Shown here piece by piece: positions 23,895-36,516 of a stretch of DNA of 64,000 nucleotides (positions are counted from its first letter, which is position 1; each line of letters begins with the position of its first letter). Source of the DNA: Prosopocoilus inquinatus (Eukaryota > Arthropoda > Insecta > Coleoptera > Lucanidae); contig CM069877.1 in assembly GCA_036172665.1 (NCBI GenBank), forward strand, positions 26,003,001 to 26,067,000, given 5' to 3'. The position numbers and the translations under genes were made by a program. The notes below the pieces were generated by a model. The model searched no databases, was not told the origin of the DNA, and saw nothing but the letters and a program-made list of their open reading frames with translations.

Positions 23895-26592
23895 ATGAGA
23901 CAATTAAGTATTGCACAGTTAAATGTAAGATCATTACTAGCAAGTTTTTTTGATCTCAAAGAACTGATTCTTAGTAATAATTATGATATCGTTTTGATGT
24001 GCGAAACATGGCTAAATGAAAACATTCTCACTGAAAACATTATGATTAATGGTTATGATTTATTAAGAAAAGATGGGCACAGTAGAGGTGGAGGCGTTGG
24101 AGTTTACATAAAAAAGGACATCAAATTTTCAATTATAAACATGGAAAAGAATGACGATATAGAGCAACTATGGCTATTTGTTATTATTTCTAAATGCAAA
24201 TATTGCATTGCCGTCGCCTAATATTAACTATAACATTTTTATAGAATCGTTGGAGAAACTTCTGTCTTTATTAATACCAATGCACGATGAAGTCTTATTA
24301 GGTGGTGACTTTAATATTAATCTGTTGAATGTGAACGAGTTATGCACGGTAAAAGTTTATGAAATGTTAGATTTATATGGTTTTTCTCAATTAATAAATG
24401 AGCCTACCAGACTGACGCTTTCTTCAGTAACCTTAATTGATTTGCTAATTTGTTCCAATGTTAGCCATGTAGCAGATGTTTGTGTTGAGAGCGTAAATCA
24501 TATCTTAGATCATGAGCTTATATCATGTAAACTTTTACAGAGTGCAAAAGCTGAAGAAGTTCCAGTCAAAAAACTATTTCGAGACTTTAAGTATTTTGAC
24601 TATAATGCTTTTAAAACAGACCTTGAATCGACCAATTTCGATGATATTTATTATATGAATAATACTGATGACATGGTTAATTATTTAAATAATAATATAT
24701 GTAATCTATTTGATATTCATGCGCCACTAAAGTATTGTTACATTACAAAGCCCAAAAAACCATGGCTTACTGACAACGTGAAACTAATGATGAAATTGCG
24801 TAATGATGCTCACCGTCGCTATAAATTATCACGTTTTCCTCAGCATTTCGAATACTATAAAACTTTACGAAACTTAACAAATGCTGCCGTCAAAACCGAA
24901 AAGAAAGCATACTTAAATTACAGGCTGCGTCACAGTAATCGAAATACTGTGTGGAAAGATTTTAAGGATTTAGATATATATTCTAAGCCCAGTAACACTT
25001 ATATCCCTACGCATTTATCTCATGGAAATCAAATTAATGATTACTTTATAGATTCCCTTTCGAATAACTCTGCTGATGACGAAATTTTATAGTTTTACAG
25101 ACTTAATTTGCACCCAAATGTTCGGAATACTTTTAAATTCACAGGTGTTACAGAAGCTGAAATAAGTAAATTGTTATGCTCCATTAACACGAATGCAAAT
25201 GGATGCAATTGAATTAATATTAAAATGATTAGTTTCTGTTGCCCTCATATAATACCCTTTATCACTCACATAATTAACTTTTCCATCTTAAATATGGTGT
25301 TTCCTAAAGTTTGGAAAATAGCTCATGTTGTTCCGATTCCGAAAGTATCAGAACCTACTGATTTCAAAGACTTAAGACCAATAAGTTTATTGCCAATAAT
25401 GTCCAAACTACTAGAAAGAATCATGTGCAAGCAAATCATGAATTATCTGAATGACTATAACTTGTTACCAAATAATCAATCAGGTTTTCGTAAAAATTAT
25501 AGCTGTTCTACAGCTCTTATGCATATTACTGATGAGATCCTGAATGCAGCTGATCGGGATGAACTCACGGCACTAATTCTTTTAGATTTTTCTAGAGCTT
25601 TTGAGACAGTCAACCACAAGTTACTTCTATTAATTATGCGCTTTGTTGGATTCGGAAACTGTGCAGAATCTTTTATAGCTAGTTACTTAAATGATAGGTA
25701 TCAAATAATAAATATTAACCATAATTTCTCTAATGCACGTACAGTTAAGACCGGTGTTCCTCAGGGCTCAATTTTAGGGCCATTACTGTTTACTTTATGC
25801 ACCAGTCATTTAAGTAAATGTCTCGAGTATTCTACTAGTCATTATTATTCTGACGATACTCAATTATATTATTCATTTAAAGCCAGCGATATTGAACAAG
25901 CAAATCAATTTATCAATTCTGATATCTTGAATTTATCTCGAGTGTCTAAGCAACATTGTTTAATTTTAAACCCAAAAAAATCTGTAGTAATGCTCTTCGG
26001 AAAAACGTTTCACCTAAACTTTCGACTAATTTACTTAATATTAAAATACGTGAAGAGAGGGTACCATGTTCCGAATCTGCTAGAAACTTGGGACTTGTTT
26101 TGGATACAGATGTTCGATCTGGTAAGCATATTAATAATTGCATTAAAAAAGCGTTTACTAATATAAAATTACTATATGCTAATAAATCAGTTCTCAACGT
26201 TACAACTAGAACAATGCTTTATGAATCCCTGGTCTTATCGCATTTTACATTTGCAGATATAGTGCACGGTCCTTGACGGTTTAAGAAGTAGAGAACGGGT
26301 ATCATTTAAATTAAGAGAAATGCATTGGTTAAATATGGCTAACAGGCGTAAGCTGCATTTAGCAAGTTTTTATATCAAACTTATTCATGAAAAAAGTCCA
26401 TCTTACCTTTATATTAAAATACGCTTTAGAACAGATGTGCACAATATAAACATTCGTCACAAAAATGTAATAACTCCACCTCTACATAGAACTGCTCTTT
26501 TTGAAAGATCGTTTCAATATAATATTGCCACTATATTCAATGCACTATCTGATGACTTAAAAATCTTAAACAGAGTTCAATTAAAAAAATAA
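23895..26592 (+). pseudogene. LINE ORF2 (endonuclease-reverse transcriptase), Jockey/CR1-type, frameshifted
   Basis: The endonuclease part opens with LSIAQLNVRSLLASFF, CETWL and GGGVGVYI (frame 1). It continues after a shift near 24200 with LLGGDFNINLLN and DHELISCKLL. The reverse transcriptase runs from 25225 with PIPK, FKDLRPISLLPIMSKLLERI, NQSGFRKNYSC, ILLDFSRAFETVNH, GVPQGSILGPLLF and YYSDDTQLYYS. The canonical YADD box reads YSDD. Another shift near 26005 leads to SESARNLGLVLDTD, and a stop with a probable deletion lies near 26275. The tail (MHWLNMANRRKLHLASFY) follows; in this copy an extra A near 26590 truncates the ending that the duplicate keeps (KNKYSHAL). At least four lesions make it inactive. 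Confidence 0.85.
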
Positions 26593-26915
26593 ATATAGCC
26601 ATGCTTTATGAAACAAATGTAAAATGTTTATGTAACTAGATCGCCGAAATTTGGAATTAATTTTTCACATAGTCTGTATATTATTTTTCTTCTAAGTACA
26701 ACTTTATTTGCTTAAAAAAAACTGTATACTGTCAAAACTTGCATTCGTATCTCCCTTCTCGTTAATTAGAAGTGTAAGGTTAAGTGGAAGAACAGTGCAA
26801 CTTGGTTGCAACTGAACTTCGCCTTTTGATTCGAATGCACCCTATGTCTAATTTTGTTAATTATGATTTTGTTTATACATTTGGGCCAACAAAGAATATT
26901 ATTATTATTATTATT
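26593..26915 (+). repeat. LINE 3' untranslated region with (ATT)n tail
   Basis: The 3' region ends TTTGGGCCAACAAAGAAT followed by about six ATT units at 26897-26914. This resembles the ending of the LINE fragment at 9.55 kb. The sequence beyond is shared only with the duplicate at 21.02-21.57 kb. Confidence 0.7.
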
Positions 26916-27039
26916 ATAAAGTTATGAGACAGGAAATTATTTGCCAGACAAAAAGTGTTTATTAAACTTTATCGATATAAAATTTTTACATCTGTTTTCA
27001 ATTTTTAATATGCTTTCAGTTTTATCCTTTAGAAATCAA

Positions 27040-27900
27040 TTACTAAAAGTATACACCCAGTCGGAGGGGTGGAAGTATCGAAAATACGAAGAATAGGTAC
27101 ACCCCGCCGAGAGTAGCCCCACAGGCAAGGCAAGAAAAGAAGTAAAGTGGATAAGATGGAAGAGGGTCCAACCTCCCAATTGGAGACACCAAGAATTGAT
27201 GTGTTTTTGAGACAAAAAATGGAAGTAGGAACCGGAAGGTCCACTCCCATAGGAGCCAGATGGGACTAATAGTGAATTAGGAAGGTGTAATTCACTCGAT
27301 GAGACTAGCAAAAAAGAAAAGTGAGAGAACTGTCTTGTCGAGGATGTTAAAGGGAGAAGAGAATTTAATAGCAATGGGATTAAAGGGGGCAGTGGCAACG
27401 ATAATTACGCATGCAGCAAACTGGAAAAAGAGATTGGGATAAACTATAATACCAAACGAGAAATCAAAGAATTATCTAAAAAAATCAAAAAGCAAGTCGA
27501 TTGAATAAATTGCTATTCCACACAGGACTTCGTCACTGAATATCAGTTTGAGAAGACTGGTAGGGTGACAAAGGCTGAAATTAAATAAACGGGAGTTCAA
27601 ACGGAAATTGAAACGATAATCCATAAATGGCAAGACCTGAGTAGCTACGAGGATTGGATGAGGACAAAATGCATCGAGTGGGATGAAAATGTCTACACCA
27701 AATCGGAAATTAGAATGGGGAACTCCTTGATACCAAGGAGGAAGGAACCAAAGTGGTACTGTTCAAGGGTGAGAACCTGGGTATGGACAAACGCGTTCAA
27801 AAAGCTCTACAGAGGTAGATACCCAATGTTGGCAGATATAGAAGAAAAACTCGAGGTTGTGGAGCTGTACACGAGAGTTAAATTGAAAGCGCATAATTGA
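27040..27900 (+). pseudogene. Unidentified coding relic, possibly ORF1 of another retrotransposon
   Basis: Broken plus-strand frames read REIKELSKKIKKQVD, GVQTEIETIIHKW, VYTKSEIRMGNSLIPRRKE and then NAFKKLYRGRYPMLADIEEK. The GVQTE / Y-x-x-x-E-x-x-GNP / LYR-RYP order reminds me of an insect retrotransposon ORF1 region, but I cannot name the family. Stops occur at about 27504 and 27587, and in the first 400 bases. The first 420 bases are duplicated at 21.15-21.57 kb. Confidence 0.4.
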
Positions 27901-30324
27901 AAGATTCAAAAAATGAAAGAGCTTAATAATAATTAAGATTAGATATCCCATTACGAACACCACATGCATAAATTTAAAAGATTCGTGCTTTATATGCTGC
28001 GCTAATTATTAATTTGGAAGATCGTAGGCAACGTATAAGAGAAAAAAATAGAAAAAATTAATAATGCCCCCTCATATGTTAGGAAATGTAATGAAATCAT
28101 TGCAAAAGCAAATATTAAAGTGCAACGAAGAAGAAAGTGAAAGTGAAGGTAATAAATTGTTTAAGTAGTAATTATCTCTGGTAGTAATTTATTTTTTTTT
28201 CTTGTGATTTTTGTAATGGTGATATGTTAAGTCCAATTTTAACATTGTGGCAAACGTTTTCCAAAACAAAATATTTCCTTAGTTAATGCTACAGGATTTT
28301 GAAATGAACACTTGATCGTATCTCTACAAATTTAATATTCTCACCCGTATAGTCTCTATCTTTGAAATTAAAGCGTTCCCAGTACTGGCTGTGATCCCAA
28401 TTTATACCGCATTCCAGGGCATTTCTCTTTTAATTAAATCCTGTCGTACGTGCTAAAAAATGGACGCCCACCTTCCTTGACTTAATTAAGTCGCACTTAT
28501 TTTCATTACTGGCGTTATAGGACGAGGTAAAAGTTGCCGCGTAACAAGCTCGGAAACAAGACGAGCAATTAAGTTTTGTTTTTGGTTGGGGATGGAAATT
28601 CGTCCGAAATTATCCGGTTTCTTTTGCCTTCAATTTCAATGAGCTCCTTCCGTGGTTAATTTCGTATTTCGTAGTGTTGAATGAACGATTCGAGTTACGC
28701 TAAGCGTGGTGTTGCATAGTTCTCGTATTTCCACAATTAATTTTGTGTTTAGGATATAGGATCATTTCAGCTTACCGTCTTTACCTCAAACGTAGCGTGC
28801 TTTTCCGTGCTTCTCCTTTTGTTTCGCAGTACCAAAGCAAAAAAAAAAAACGTTGATAGGTTTGGAAGATATTTTTAGTGCATGTACCTACTAGGACCAA
28901 GAACACTTCTGCGATCGATTATAACATAATAAATCTATTGGTAATGTTAGGCAGACTGCATCTTGATTATTACTATTATTAACTGTTGCTTTGTTAGTAA
29001 TTAATAAAAGTGTATTATTATTATTATTAACAAATGTTACATATGATTAAACAAATACAGGTTAACAAATTGTAATCAGAACGGCGTTAATACTTTTTCT
29101 ATGCGCTTGCGTCCATTACCTACGTACTGTGTGTTCGTCCGTAGGTGTCGTGCTTGCTGCTTCGCCCGCGAATTAATGGCGCGAACTATTTGGAAATTTG
29201 AAATTGTCGTTAATAGTAACGTGTATAGTTTTATGTATTTTAGCAAGGTCCTGCTTCATAATTAAATTGCAGTGTGAGAACATATAAACAACATATAGCC
29301 TTTTTTACAAAGGAATCATAAATGTCTCGTAAAAAACCTTTGTAACTTTGTTTTGAAACGGTTACATTGTCACGATCTCCTGATTAGGATCGATTAGGGG
29401 CGCACTCCATATAACGATGCCGGGCGAGTTATTACGAGATGATAAGATTTTAGCACGCCGGTATCATGTTGCGGGGTAAGGGAATATAGTTAAAGTAGTT
29501 ATGAGGTAAGCGCCACTACTTTACTATTTTCTTTACATAGGGTGTTTGGAAATTGATATTACAAAAAAAAATAGTAATTGGTGATGGCGAGTTGAAGTTA
29601 TCGACAAAAAAACCTTTAGCTTTCGAGTTAAAGTTAACAAGCCGTCACAACTCGGTACATTATTATTATTATTGAAATGAATGCCACTTACACAAATAAT
29701 GAGTTGACGAACATGGTGTTATTTTCTGGAAAGAAAAATGGGTTTCTTGAATTATCTAGGTTTCGAGATGCCACAGTTTTTTTTTGTACTAGCAAATCCT
29801 GTATAGAGCTCTCGTTTGCACGGCAGAACATCCGCGAATTAAAGTAATAATAATTTAAAAATATACATTACCTCGCTTCCTTTCGCTGCACTCGACCCAA
29901 GGACGTCTTCCTGGATCTTCTCTGGAGTCATAAACAAAATTGACAAATGATATTAACAAATTATATTCATAAATTATATTAAAGTGCGTTTTCTGAAAGG
30001 TTGGATCAACGGACGAATAGCAAAAAGACAGCGCCTCGCGAAAACGCAGTTAATTGCTTTCTATAAAAATAAAATCAGTCAATGTGGCGCAAGTAAGGTT
30101 TAATCACACGGATTCCTCTATGGAATCTCCTATGTTACACGTTAATTTGCGTACGTTCCTTGACCTAAGATACTTGACTTGCAACGCAAGCAAACGCCGT
30201 CAATCCACACCAAACCTGCGTTAATAATCGCACCTACGAAATGCAGCCAATCGATTTTTGCCCATGGATGTTAAATTTCAGGTAAAATCCAAAAAGTAAA
30301 ATTAATTTAGAAAAGATTTCTCAA
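27901..30324. other. No gene recognised; the quietest stretch of the window
   Basis: I see no motif, terminal repeat or long open frame here. Small ATT/TTA microsatellites occur at about 28967 and 29020. Part of 28380-28800 and 29080-29460 is less AT-rich and could be single-copy host DNA, but there is no supporting coding signal. Confidence 0.4.
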
Positions 30325-30329
30325 ATGTG

Positions 30330-30590
30330 ACAATGGTTGCGTTCAGATAGAGAATTATTTGCGCACAGCGCACAGCTGTAGCGCTTTAAGTTACCTGAAC
30401 CGAGATTCTGTGGTAGAGGTTATGAATTCATTTGTGCTTAATGCAGCGCTGAAATGTAGCATAAAAATACCACACTTGACTAATGACGGCCGCTTCAAGA
30501 AAACGTTGCAAGTAGTGACATCATATCAGGCTTACGCTTTAGAAACACGCTTCAGCGCTGCGACTACCTGAACGTGACCAATATTGCTGC
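30330..30590. repeat. MITE-like element with TTGCGTTCAG ends
   Basis: The left end GGTTGCGTTCAGATAG and the right end (reverse complement GGTCACGTTCAGGTAG) are inverted relatives, followed by GCAGCGCT/TAGCGCTTTA blocks. The 70-codon open frame inside is unlikely to be a gene. The MITE at 54.45-54.85 kb has a similar terminus. Confidence 0.45.
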
Positions 30591-31219
30591 CAAAGCGTAA
30601 AAGATTAGGCAATGTTATAAATCTAACTAATAGCATTCATATTTGATCTATCTTTTCTTCTCACCTCTGTTATATAGTCGTAAACAGCAAATTCCTTTCT
30701 TTAACTGGGATTGACCGTGTTCACAAAGAAGTCGTAAACTTTTTTGTTGATTATCACTTTCCTTCGTGACGTTCGAAATTGTGTTTCTAAAATGTATGAA
30801 ATTATTCAGTACCTAAATTTCTGGAGCAATCACATAACTTTTCGGTTTCTCTCATTCGCAATATGTTGCACGAGGTGCTTAAAGTTAGCTTTCTGTTTTA
30901 GTTTAAAAGGTTCTATGTAGTACGCCTTATAAGGGTTTTGGCCTTCATAGTGAGGACGCAGGAGCTAATTTAAACATGGTCTTTATGGGCTGCAACTCAG
31001 GGTTCGTACATGATAGATCTGCATCGAAAAATGCCAGATTCTCTAGATTTTATTGGTTTCTCATGAGTTGTTTATAACTGAAACAGGTACATCAGTAGAA
31101 TTTTCTTTATCCATGAACAGACATCTTTGAACGAAAACCACTGCAAATGGTACTTTCATACGACATTTTTTATTATGTTAATAAAACAGAAAACAGAAAA
31201 GGTATAAAAAAGAAAAGAT

Positions 31220-31500
31220 TTTAGAACGAGATGAAAATGTTTAGTTGATAGACAGATGTTTTGGACTAATAGAAAGAGAAGAAGTTAAAATATGAAAAAG
31301 TATACACTCCTGATTACTGCAGGGTGATTCACGGAACCCGTTCGTTAAAAGTTTACGGACTTCCTCTTTGAATTTCTATTTCATATTTTGCAGTTATAAG
31401 TTAGCGATAATGGTCTATTTAAGTATAATGTTTCCAACTTCCGGGCACTTCCGCTTGTACTAGAAGTTGCTGTCAACTTTCTTATTTTAAATAGAACACC
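31220..31500 (+). repeat. Dispersed repeat (GGGTGATTCACGGAACC family), copy 1
   Basis: The block at 31321-31495 (GGTGATTCACGGAACCCG, GTTAAAAGTTTACGGACTTC, CTTCCGGGCACTTCCGCTTG, TTGCTGTCAACTT) is present inverted at 57467-57630. The adjoining 31220-31310 block (ACAGATGTTTTGGAC, TATGAAAAAGTA, CTCCTGATTAC) is inverted at 58662-58755. The second copy is therefore the same locus type split by a roughly 1 kb insertion. Confidence 0.75.
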
Positions 31501-31564
31501 CCATCTTTCATTACATTTTTGAATTCGTCGTAAAATTCTAAAATTATTTTGTTCAACATATGAT

Positions 31565-32835
31565 ATAAGAAAAATCAGCCGTTTCAGAGATATTTCCATT
31601 TTTTTCATTTTCTTTTTCAAACTTAACAATAAAAGCCATGATGTTAACTTTTGCCCTGTAGTAAACTACAGTAACATGCTTTGAGATCATGTCCAATTTT
31701 ATTCTTAATTGTCTACAGGGTGGTTAAAAAGTAACTTCTATTCGAATTGATTTCAACCGTCGAAAAGTAAAGTTTTTTAAATAGAATACGTCGAAAAGTC
31801 AAGTTTTTTAAATAGAATACCCAGTATATTTTTATACCACGAGATTCAGAATTAAATATTCTTCAATTAAATATTCTTTCGAACTGCATTGGCATTCCCT
31901 ATACTCATCTCTTACCTTTCTCTTTCTATTGATGATTTTGTCTTTGACTATCATTTTTTTCACTTTTCGATATTATTCCTGAATAATTGAATTAAATGAA
32001 ACAAAGTTTTTTTTAAAATATATTTGCAAATTTAAATTCCGTTTCTCTTTAAAAACCGAAAAACAATATTTAAGTAGCTGTCTATCTGCAGTATTTGTTA
32101 TTTACATATGCCGTATGTATGTGAATTCTTGATATGACCTTTTACGCATTTACAAAAGAAATTCTCACTTATAAAACCAAATTTTTGAAAATATAGTCAA
32201 ATGTCTAATAACTTTTTAAAAACTAATAAATCAATCATCAACAAATCAACATTAGAACTAATACACAAATTGTTAGTTATAATATTTGCTCTAAGGGTCC
32301 TCCATTAGTTATTACTAATAAATAATGAAGGATACTTAGAGCAACTTTTTGTTGTTTCGATTAAATGTTTTTTTTTTTTTAATTTCTACTGGACGGATGA
32401 TTTCAAAAATTACAATTTCTCTAGTTTTGATAGCCCACTATTTAAAAATAATATCAAAAAAATTGAAAAAGAAATCAATAATATCACAATAGCAAGTGAA
32501 ATATATGCGTTAGGTATAGGGATTGCTAATACAGGACGAAAGAACAATTAATCCTCAATCAGGCGGTATAAAAATGTACTGGGTGTTCTATTTAAAAAAC
32601 TTGATTTTTGACGGTTGAAATCAATTTGAATAGAAGTTACTTTTTAACCAGCCTGTAGAGAATTAAGTTTAAAACTGGGCATAATCCCAAAGCATGTTAC
32701 TGTGGTCTACTACAGGCCAAAAATTAACATCATGGCTTTTATTGCACAAAGATGACAGTGTCATAAGCAAGGTATTGCAAGTTTGAAAAAAAAATGAAAA
32801 AATGGAAATATCTCTGAAACGGCTAATTTTTTTGT
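31565..32835. repeat. Long inverted repeat with inner TA-flanked element
   Basis: Arms of about 270 bp (31565-31830 and 32560-32835, inverted) share ATATTTCCATTTTTTTCATT, AAAAGCCATGATGTTAA, AGTAACATGCTTTG, TACAGG-TGGTTAAAAAGTAA and TTGATTTCAACCGTC. Inside them, CAGGGTGGTTAAAAAGTAAC...CAGCCTG at 31716-32655 is flanked by TA on both sides and could be a 940-bp mariner-type non-autonomous element. No transposase is visible. Confidence 0.65.
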
Positions 32836-33339
32836 ATCATATTGCTACGTTATTGTTACTTTTTGTACAATTCTTGTTTGTAATAACGCATATAAATTTT
32901 TGTTAACATGAAACTATTATAGGTCCGGGCCAGGAAAACGTCTATTCAACGTTAATTCCACGTTACTTCGGTGGAAATAACGTTATTCGTCGAAAAATAC
33001 AACATTGCTTTTTAGTTGCATTGGCAACCGTAATTGTATAATGCTTATTTAACGTGCGATTGGTTTGATATTGACGTAATTATAACGTGACACGAATACG
33101 TAAAAAAATTGTTTTGCTACGACGTTACATGTATTTATGAGAAAATTCAATATATCCACCAAACTTTGATTACTTTCTCTTTCCAACGTTATTTCAACTT
33201 CTACTCTTGTACGTTAATAAATGGGGAAGAAATAACGATAATAATACGTTAAATAAATCGTATTTTATAATTACGTTTTCAACCGAAATAATTTCACATT
33301 TTATAACATTACTTTGACGTATAACGAAAAATTAAGCTT

Positions 33340-34000
33340 TAGTTCAACGTGATATTAACGTCAGAAAACATGTAATTCGCCAGTAATTCTCAATTGTGTT
33401 TTACACGTTTGAGTTCCGTATATAATAACTACGTAGTTATAAATAACTGTTATTTTTACGTAATATTAACATTAGAAAACACGTAATTTTCCAGTGATTT
33501 TCTATTGTGTTTCACACGTTTCAGTTCTGTGCAGAATAACTACGTAGTTATAAATAAGCATTATTTCAATGTGATATTAACGTCAGAAAACACGTAGTTT
33601 GCCAGTAATTTTCAATTGTGTTTTACACGTTTGAGTTCCGTATGTAATAACTACGTAGTTATAAATAACTCTTATTTTTACGTAATGTTAACATTAGAAA
33701 ACACGTAATTTTCCAGTGATTTTCTATTGTGTTTCACACGTTTCAGTTCTGTGCAGAATAACTATAAATAAGCATTATTTCAATGTGATATTAACGTTAG
33801 AAAACACGTAATTTGCCAGTAATCATCAATTGTGTTTTACACGTTTGAGTTCTGTATATAATAACTACGTAGCTATAAATAACTGTTATTTTAACGTAAT
33901 ATTACCATTAGAAAACACGTAATTTTTCATTGATTTTCTTTTGTGTTTCACACATTTAAATTTTGTCTTTAATAACTGCGTAGTTATTACACGTAGTTAT
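33340..34000 (+). repeat. Higher-order tandem array inside the foldback arm
   Basis: About six units of roughly 110 bp are marked by TTGTGTTTTACACGTTTGAG or TTGTGTTTCACACGTTTCAG at about 33394, 33506, 33616, 33726, 33830 and 33940. A-type and B-type units alternate, giving three dimers of about 220 bp. Each unit also holds GAAAACACGTAATTT-CCAGT and AACTACGTAGTTATAAATAA. About one and a half inverted units follow at 34000-34150. Confidence 0.8.
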
Positions 34001-34333
34001 TACATTAGAAAATTGCGTGTTTTCTATATGTTAATATTTCGTTGAAATAAAGCTTACTTAAAACTACTTAGCGGTAGTTATTACACATAAAACTCAAACG
34101 TGTAAAACAATAGAAACTTACTGGAAAATTGCGTGTTTTCTAACGTTAATATCATGTTGAAATAATGCTTATTTATCACTTATACGTTAAAGTAACGTAT
34201 AAAATGTGATATTATTTCGGTTGAAAACGTAATTATAAATTACGATTTATTTAACGTATTATTTTCGTTATTTTTTCCCCATTTATTAACGTACAAGAGT
34301 AGACATAACGTCGTAGCAAAAGAAACTTATTAG

Positions 34334-36516
34334 TAGAGACCGGATTTATAAGTTTTTACAAGTTTTTTACGCTAACATACCTAAACTTGGCGTTTTGTAT
34401 TTATGTGTTTGTCGATTAGAGAAGCCCAAAAATGGTAGTTTTATTTCGCATATAACTTAATATTTTAGACTTTTAGCGCATATTTATTTATTTATCCATA
34501 TATTGATATAAATAACATTATAATTCCATATACGGTCAATATTCAAGTCTGCAGCTTTTCCAAGAAGTAATTTATTCTCCTCAACGTCTGGCCACTTTAT
34601 TTTACGATTTCCCGGAATGTGATTTTCTGGGAATCTGTAGCGACTTGCACTTGCATTTTGCACTTATGTTTTGCATTTCAGTTTGAGATAAGAACTCCGT
34701 GAATGTGTGTGACTAGTGACTAGTGTATTTATCAACGCGAATTAGTTGTTATTTTCTTATTTAATTTAAAGACGAAATAAATTCAGTGCTTATCTTTTCA
34801 AAATGCCGAAAGTAGCATCCTCTCGATCCGAGCTATTGAAAAAATGGATTAAAGCATCTAAACATCTAACTACAGATGGAAAAGTTATTTTTGCAACGCA
34901 TTTTCAAAACAGGTAGATACCTTACAAATTCTCTTAAAAATCACATTTTCATTTTGACAATATTTTAAGGTGTCGTCAGACCAAAAGTACCAGATTGATC
35001 AACATTTGGCTACAAACCTCCATAAGGAGTCGGAGAAAAGATGTGTGTCTAACTTTAAGCAGTCTTTTATTTCTTCAACAGCCAGTAACTCACAGGGCAG
35101 TGACACAGGAAATGAATTCTTTTTAGACTTGTGCAGTGCTATGGCAGAGTCAAACATTCCTTGGCATAAACTTGAACAAGCAAGTTTTCGAACTTTTTTG
35201 GAAAAATATTGCAATCGTCATATTCCAAATGAATCGACTTTGCGGAAAAACTATCTAAGTATATGCTACCAGCAACGGATGAAGAAAATAAGAGAGAAGC
35301 TTAGCGACAACAATATTTATATAGTAGTTGATGAAACGACAGATGCCTGCGGTCGTTATGTAGCAAATATGTTAGCAGGAGTATTAAGCAACACAGTTGC
35401 ACCAATACCTTATTTGGTAAATAGTGCAGTTTTGGAAAAAAAACAAATCATTCAACGATCGCACGTTTTATTAACGACAGCTTGACACTTTTATATGCAC
35501 CTAATCAAGTTAAATCGGAAAATATATTACTAATGGTGTCTGATGCAGCAGCCTACATGATAAAAGCAGGACAGGCTTTACAGGTGTTTTACCCAAATCT
35601 GATGCACTTCACTTGTATGGCTCACGCAATGAATAGGCTCGCTGAATTGGTGCGACTAGAATACCCAACAGTAAATAAGTTGATCAATAACGGAAAAAAG
35701 GCGTTTCTTAAAGCCCCACTGCGTATACAACACTATAAAGAATTAGCTGCTGACCTGCCATTACCACCAGAACCAATAATTACGAGATGGGGTACGTGGC
35801 TTGAAGCAGCAAATTTTTACGCAGATAACTTTAAACAATTAAAGGAAATTTTCTTAGAATTGGATGATTCCAATTCAGCGGCTTTAAGAATTTGTAAGGA
35901 ATGCATGTCGAACACAAACATCGGGAATCAATTAGCATTCATTAAAACTCATTTTTCGGTTTTAATATCCACCATTAAAAAGTTGGAATCATACCAGACG
36001 GCTCTATTAGATTCTTTTGAAGTGGTCGATGATGCAATTGAAAGTGTAAAATCAATTCCAGGGGAGATAGGAGAGAAGTTAATGGCAAAATTAGACAAGG
36101 TTCTATTACGTAATCCTGACTACAATAAAATGAGGAAAATTTGTTTAGTTTTAAAAGGTCAAAGTGAAGAGGATTTGGACATGGACCCCAAAGATGTAGC
36201 ATCCATGAAATTTGCGCCCATTACTTCATGCGATGTCGAGCGTTCGTTTTCCTCTTATAAAAATATTTTGACAGACAGACGACAAAATTTTACCCCAAAT
36301 AATTTAAATCAACTGTTGATTATATTTTGTAATCCTACTATTTAAGTGTTAAGTGTTAAAATTACTTATATGAAACAATTTATGTTTTTATTATTCTAAA
36401 GTATGTATAAGTAAAATAAAATTTTTATCGCATATAATATCCATATTTTGATCCATTTTAATCGCATAAAAAAAACTTATTTTCCACTTTTTTAGCACAT
36501 ATAAATCCGGACTTTA
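34334..36516 (+). mobile_element. hAT element (copy B), complete, with 8-bp target duplication
   Basis: The element starts TAGAGACCGGATTTATA and ends with the inverted TATAAATCCGGACTTTA. Directly outside both ends is CTTATTAG (34326-34333 and 36517-36524), an exact 8-bp duplication as expected for hAT. Total length is 2,183 bp. It has landed in the right arm of the foldback element. The sequence bridging the empty site corresponds to the intact left arm near 33100 (CGTAGCAAAA...TACG-ATTCG). Confidence 0.92.
34803..36345 (+). pseudogene. hAT transposase (DUF659/CGGBP1-like), paralogue of 1..1044, broken
   Basis: Exon 1 (34803..34912) begins MPKVASSRSELLKKWIK. It has lost one base near 34890 and the second Cys of its BED-type finger. 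A GTAGAT donor and an AAG acceptor bracket the intron; exon 2 starts at 34970. Exon 2 shows IDQHLATNLH, STLRKNYLSICYQQ, VVDETTDACGRY, then a frameshift near 35463, then LLMVSDAAAYM, CMAHAMNRLAE, ITRWGTWLEAANF and the C-terminal SCDVERSFSSYKNILTDRR dimerisation region ending at 36345. Full length would be about 540 residues. Two frameshifts make this copy non-functional, while its ends remain well preserved. Confidence 0.88.

Noticed and set aside
33340..34000. CRISPR-like array
   Set aside because: The whole unit repeats, with no unique spacers between identical short repeats. It is a tandem array inside a foldback element.
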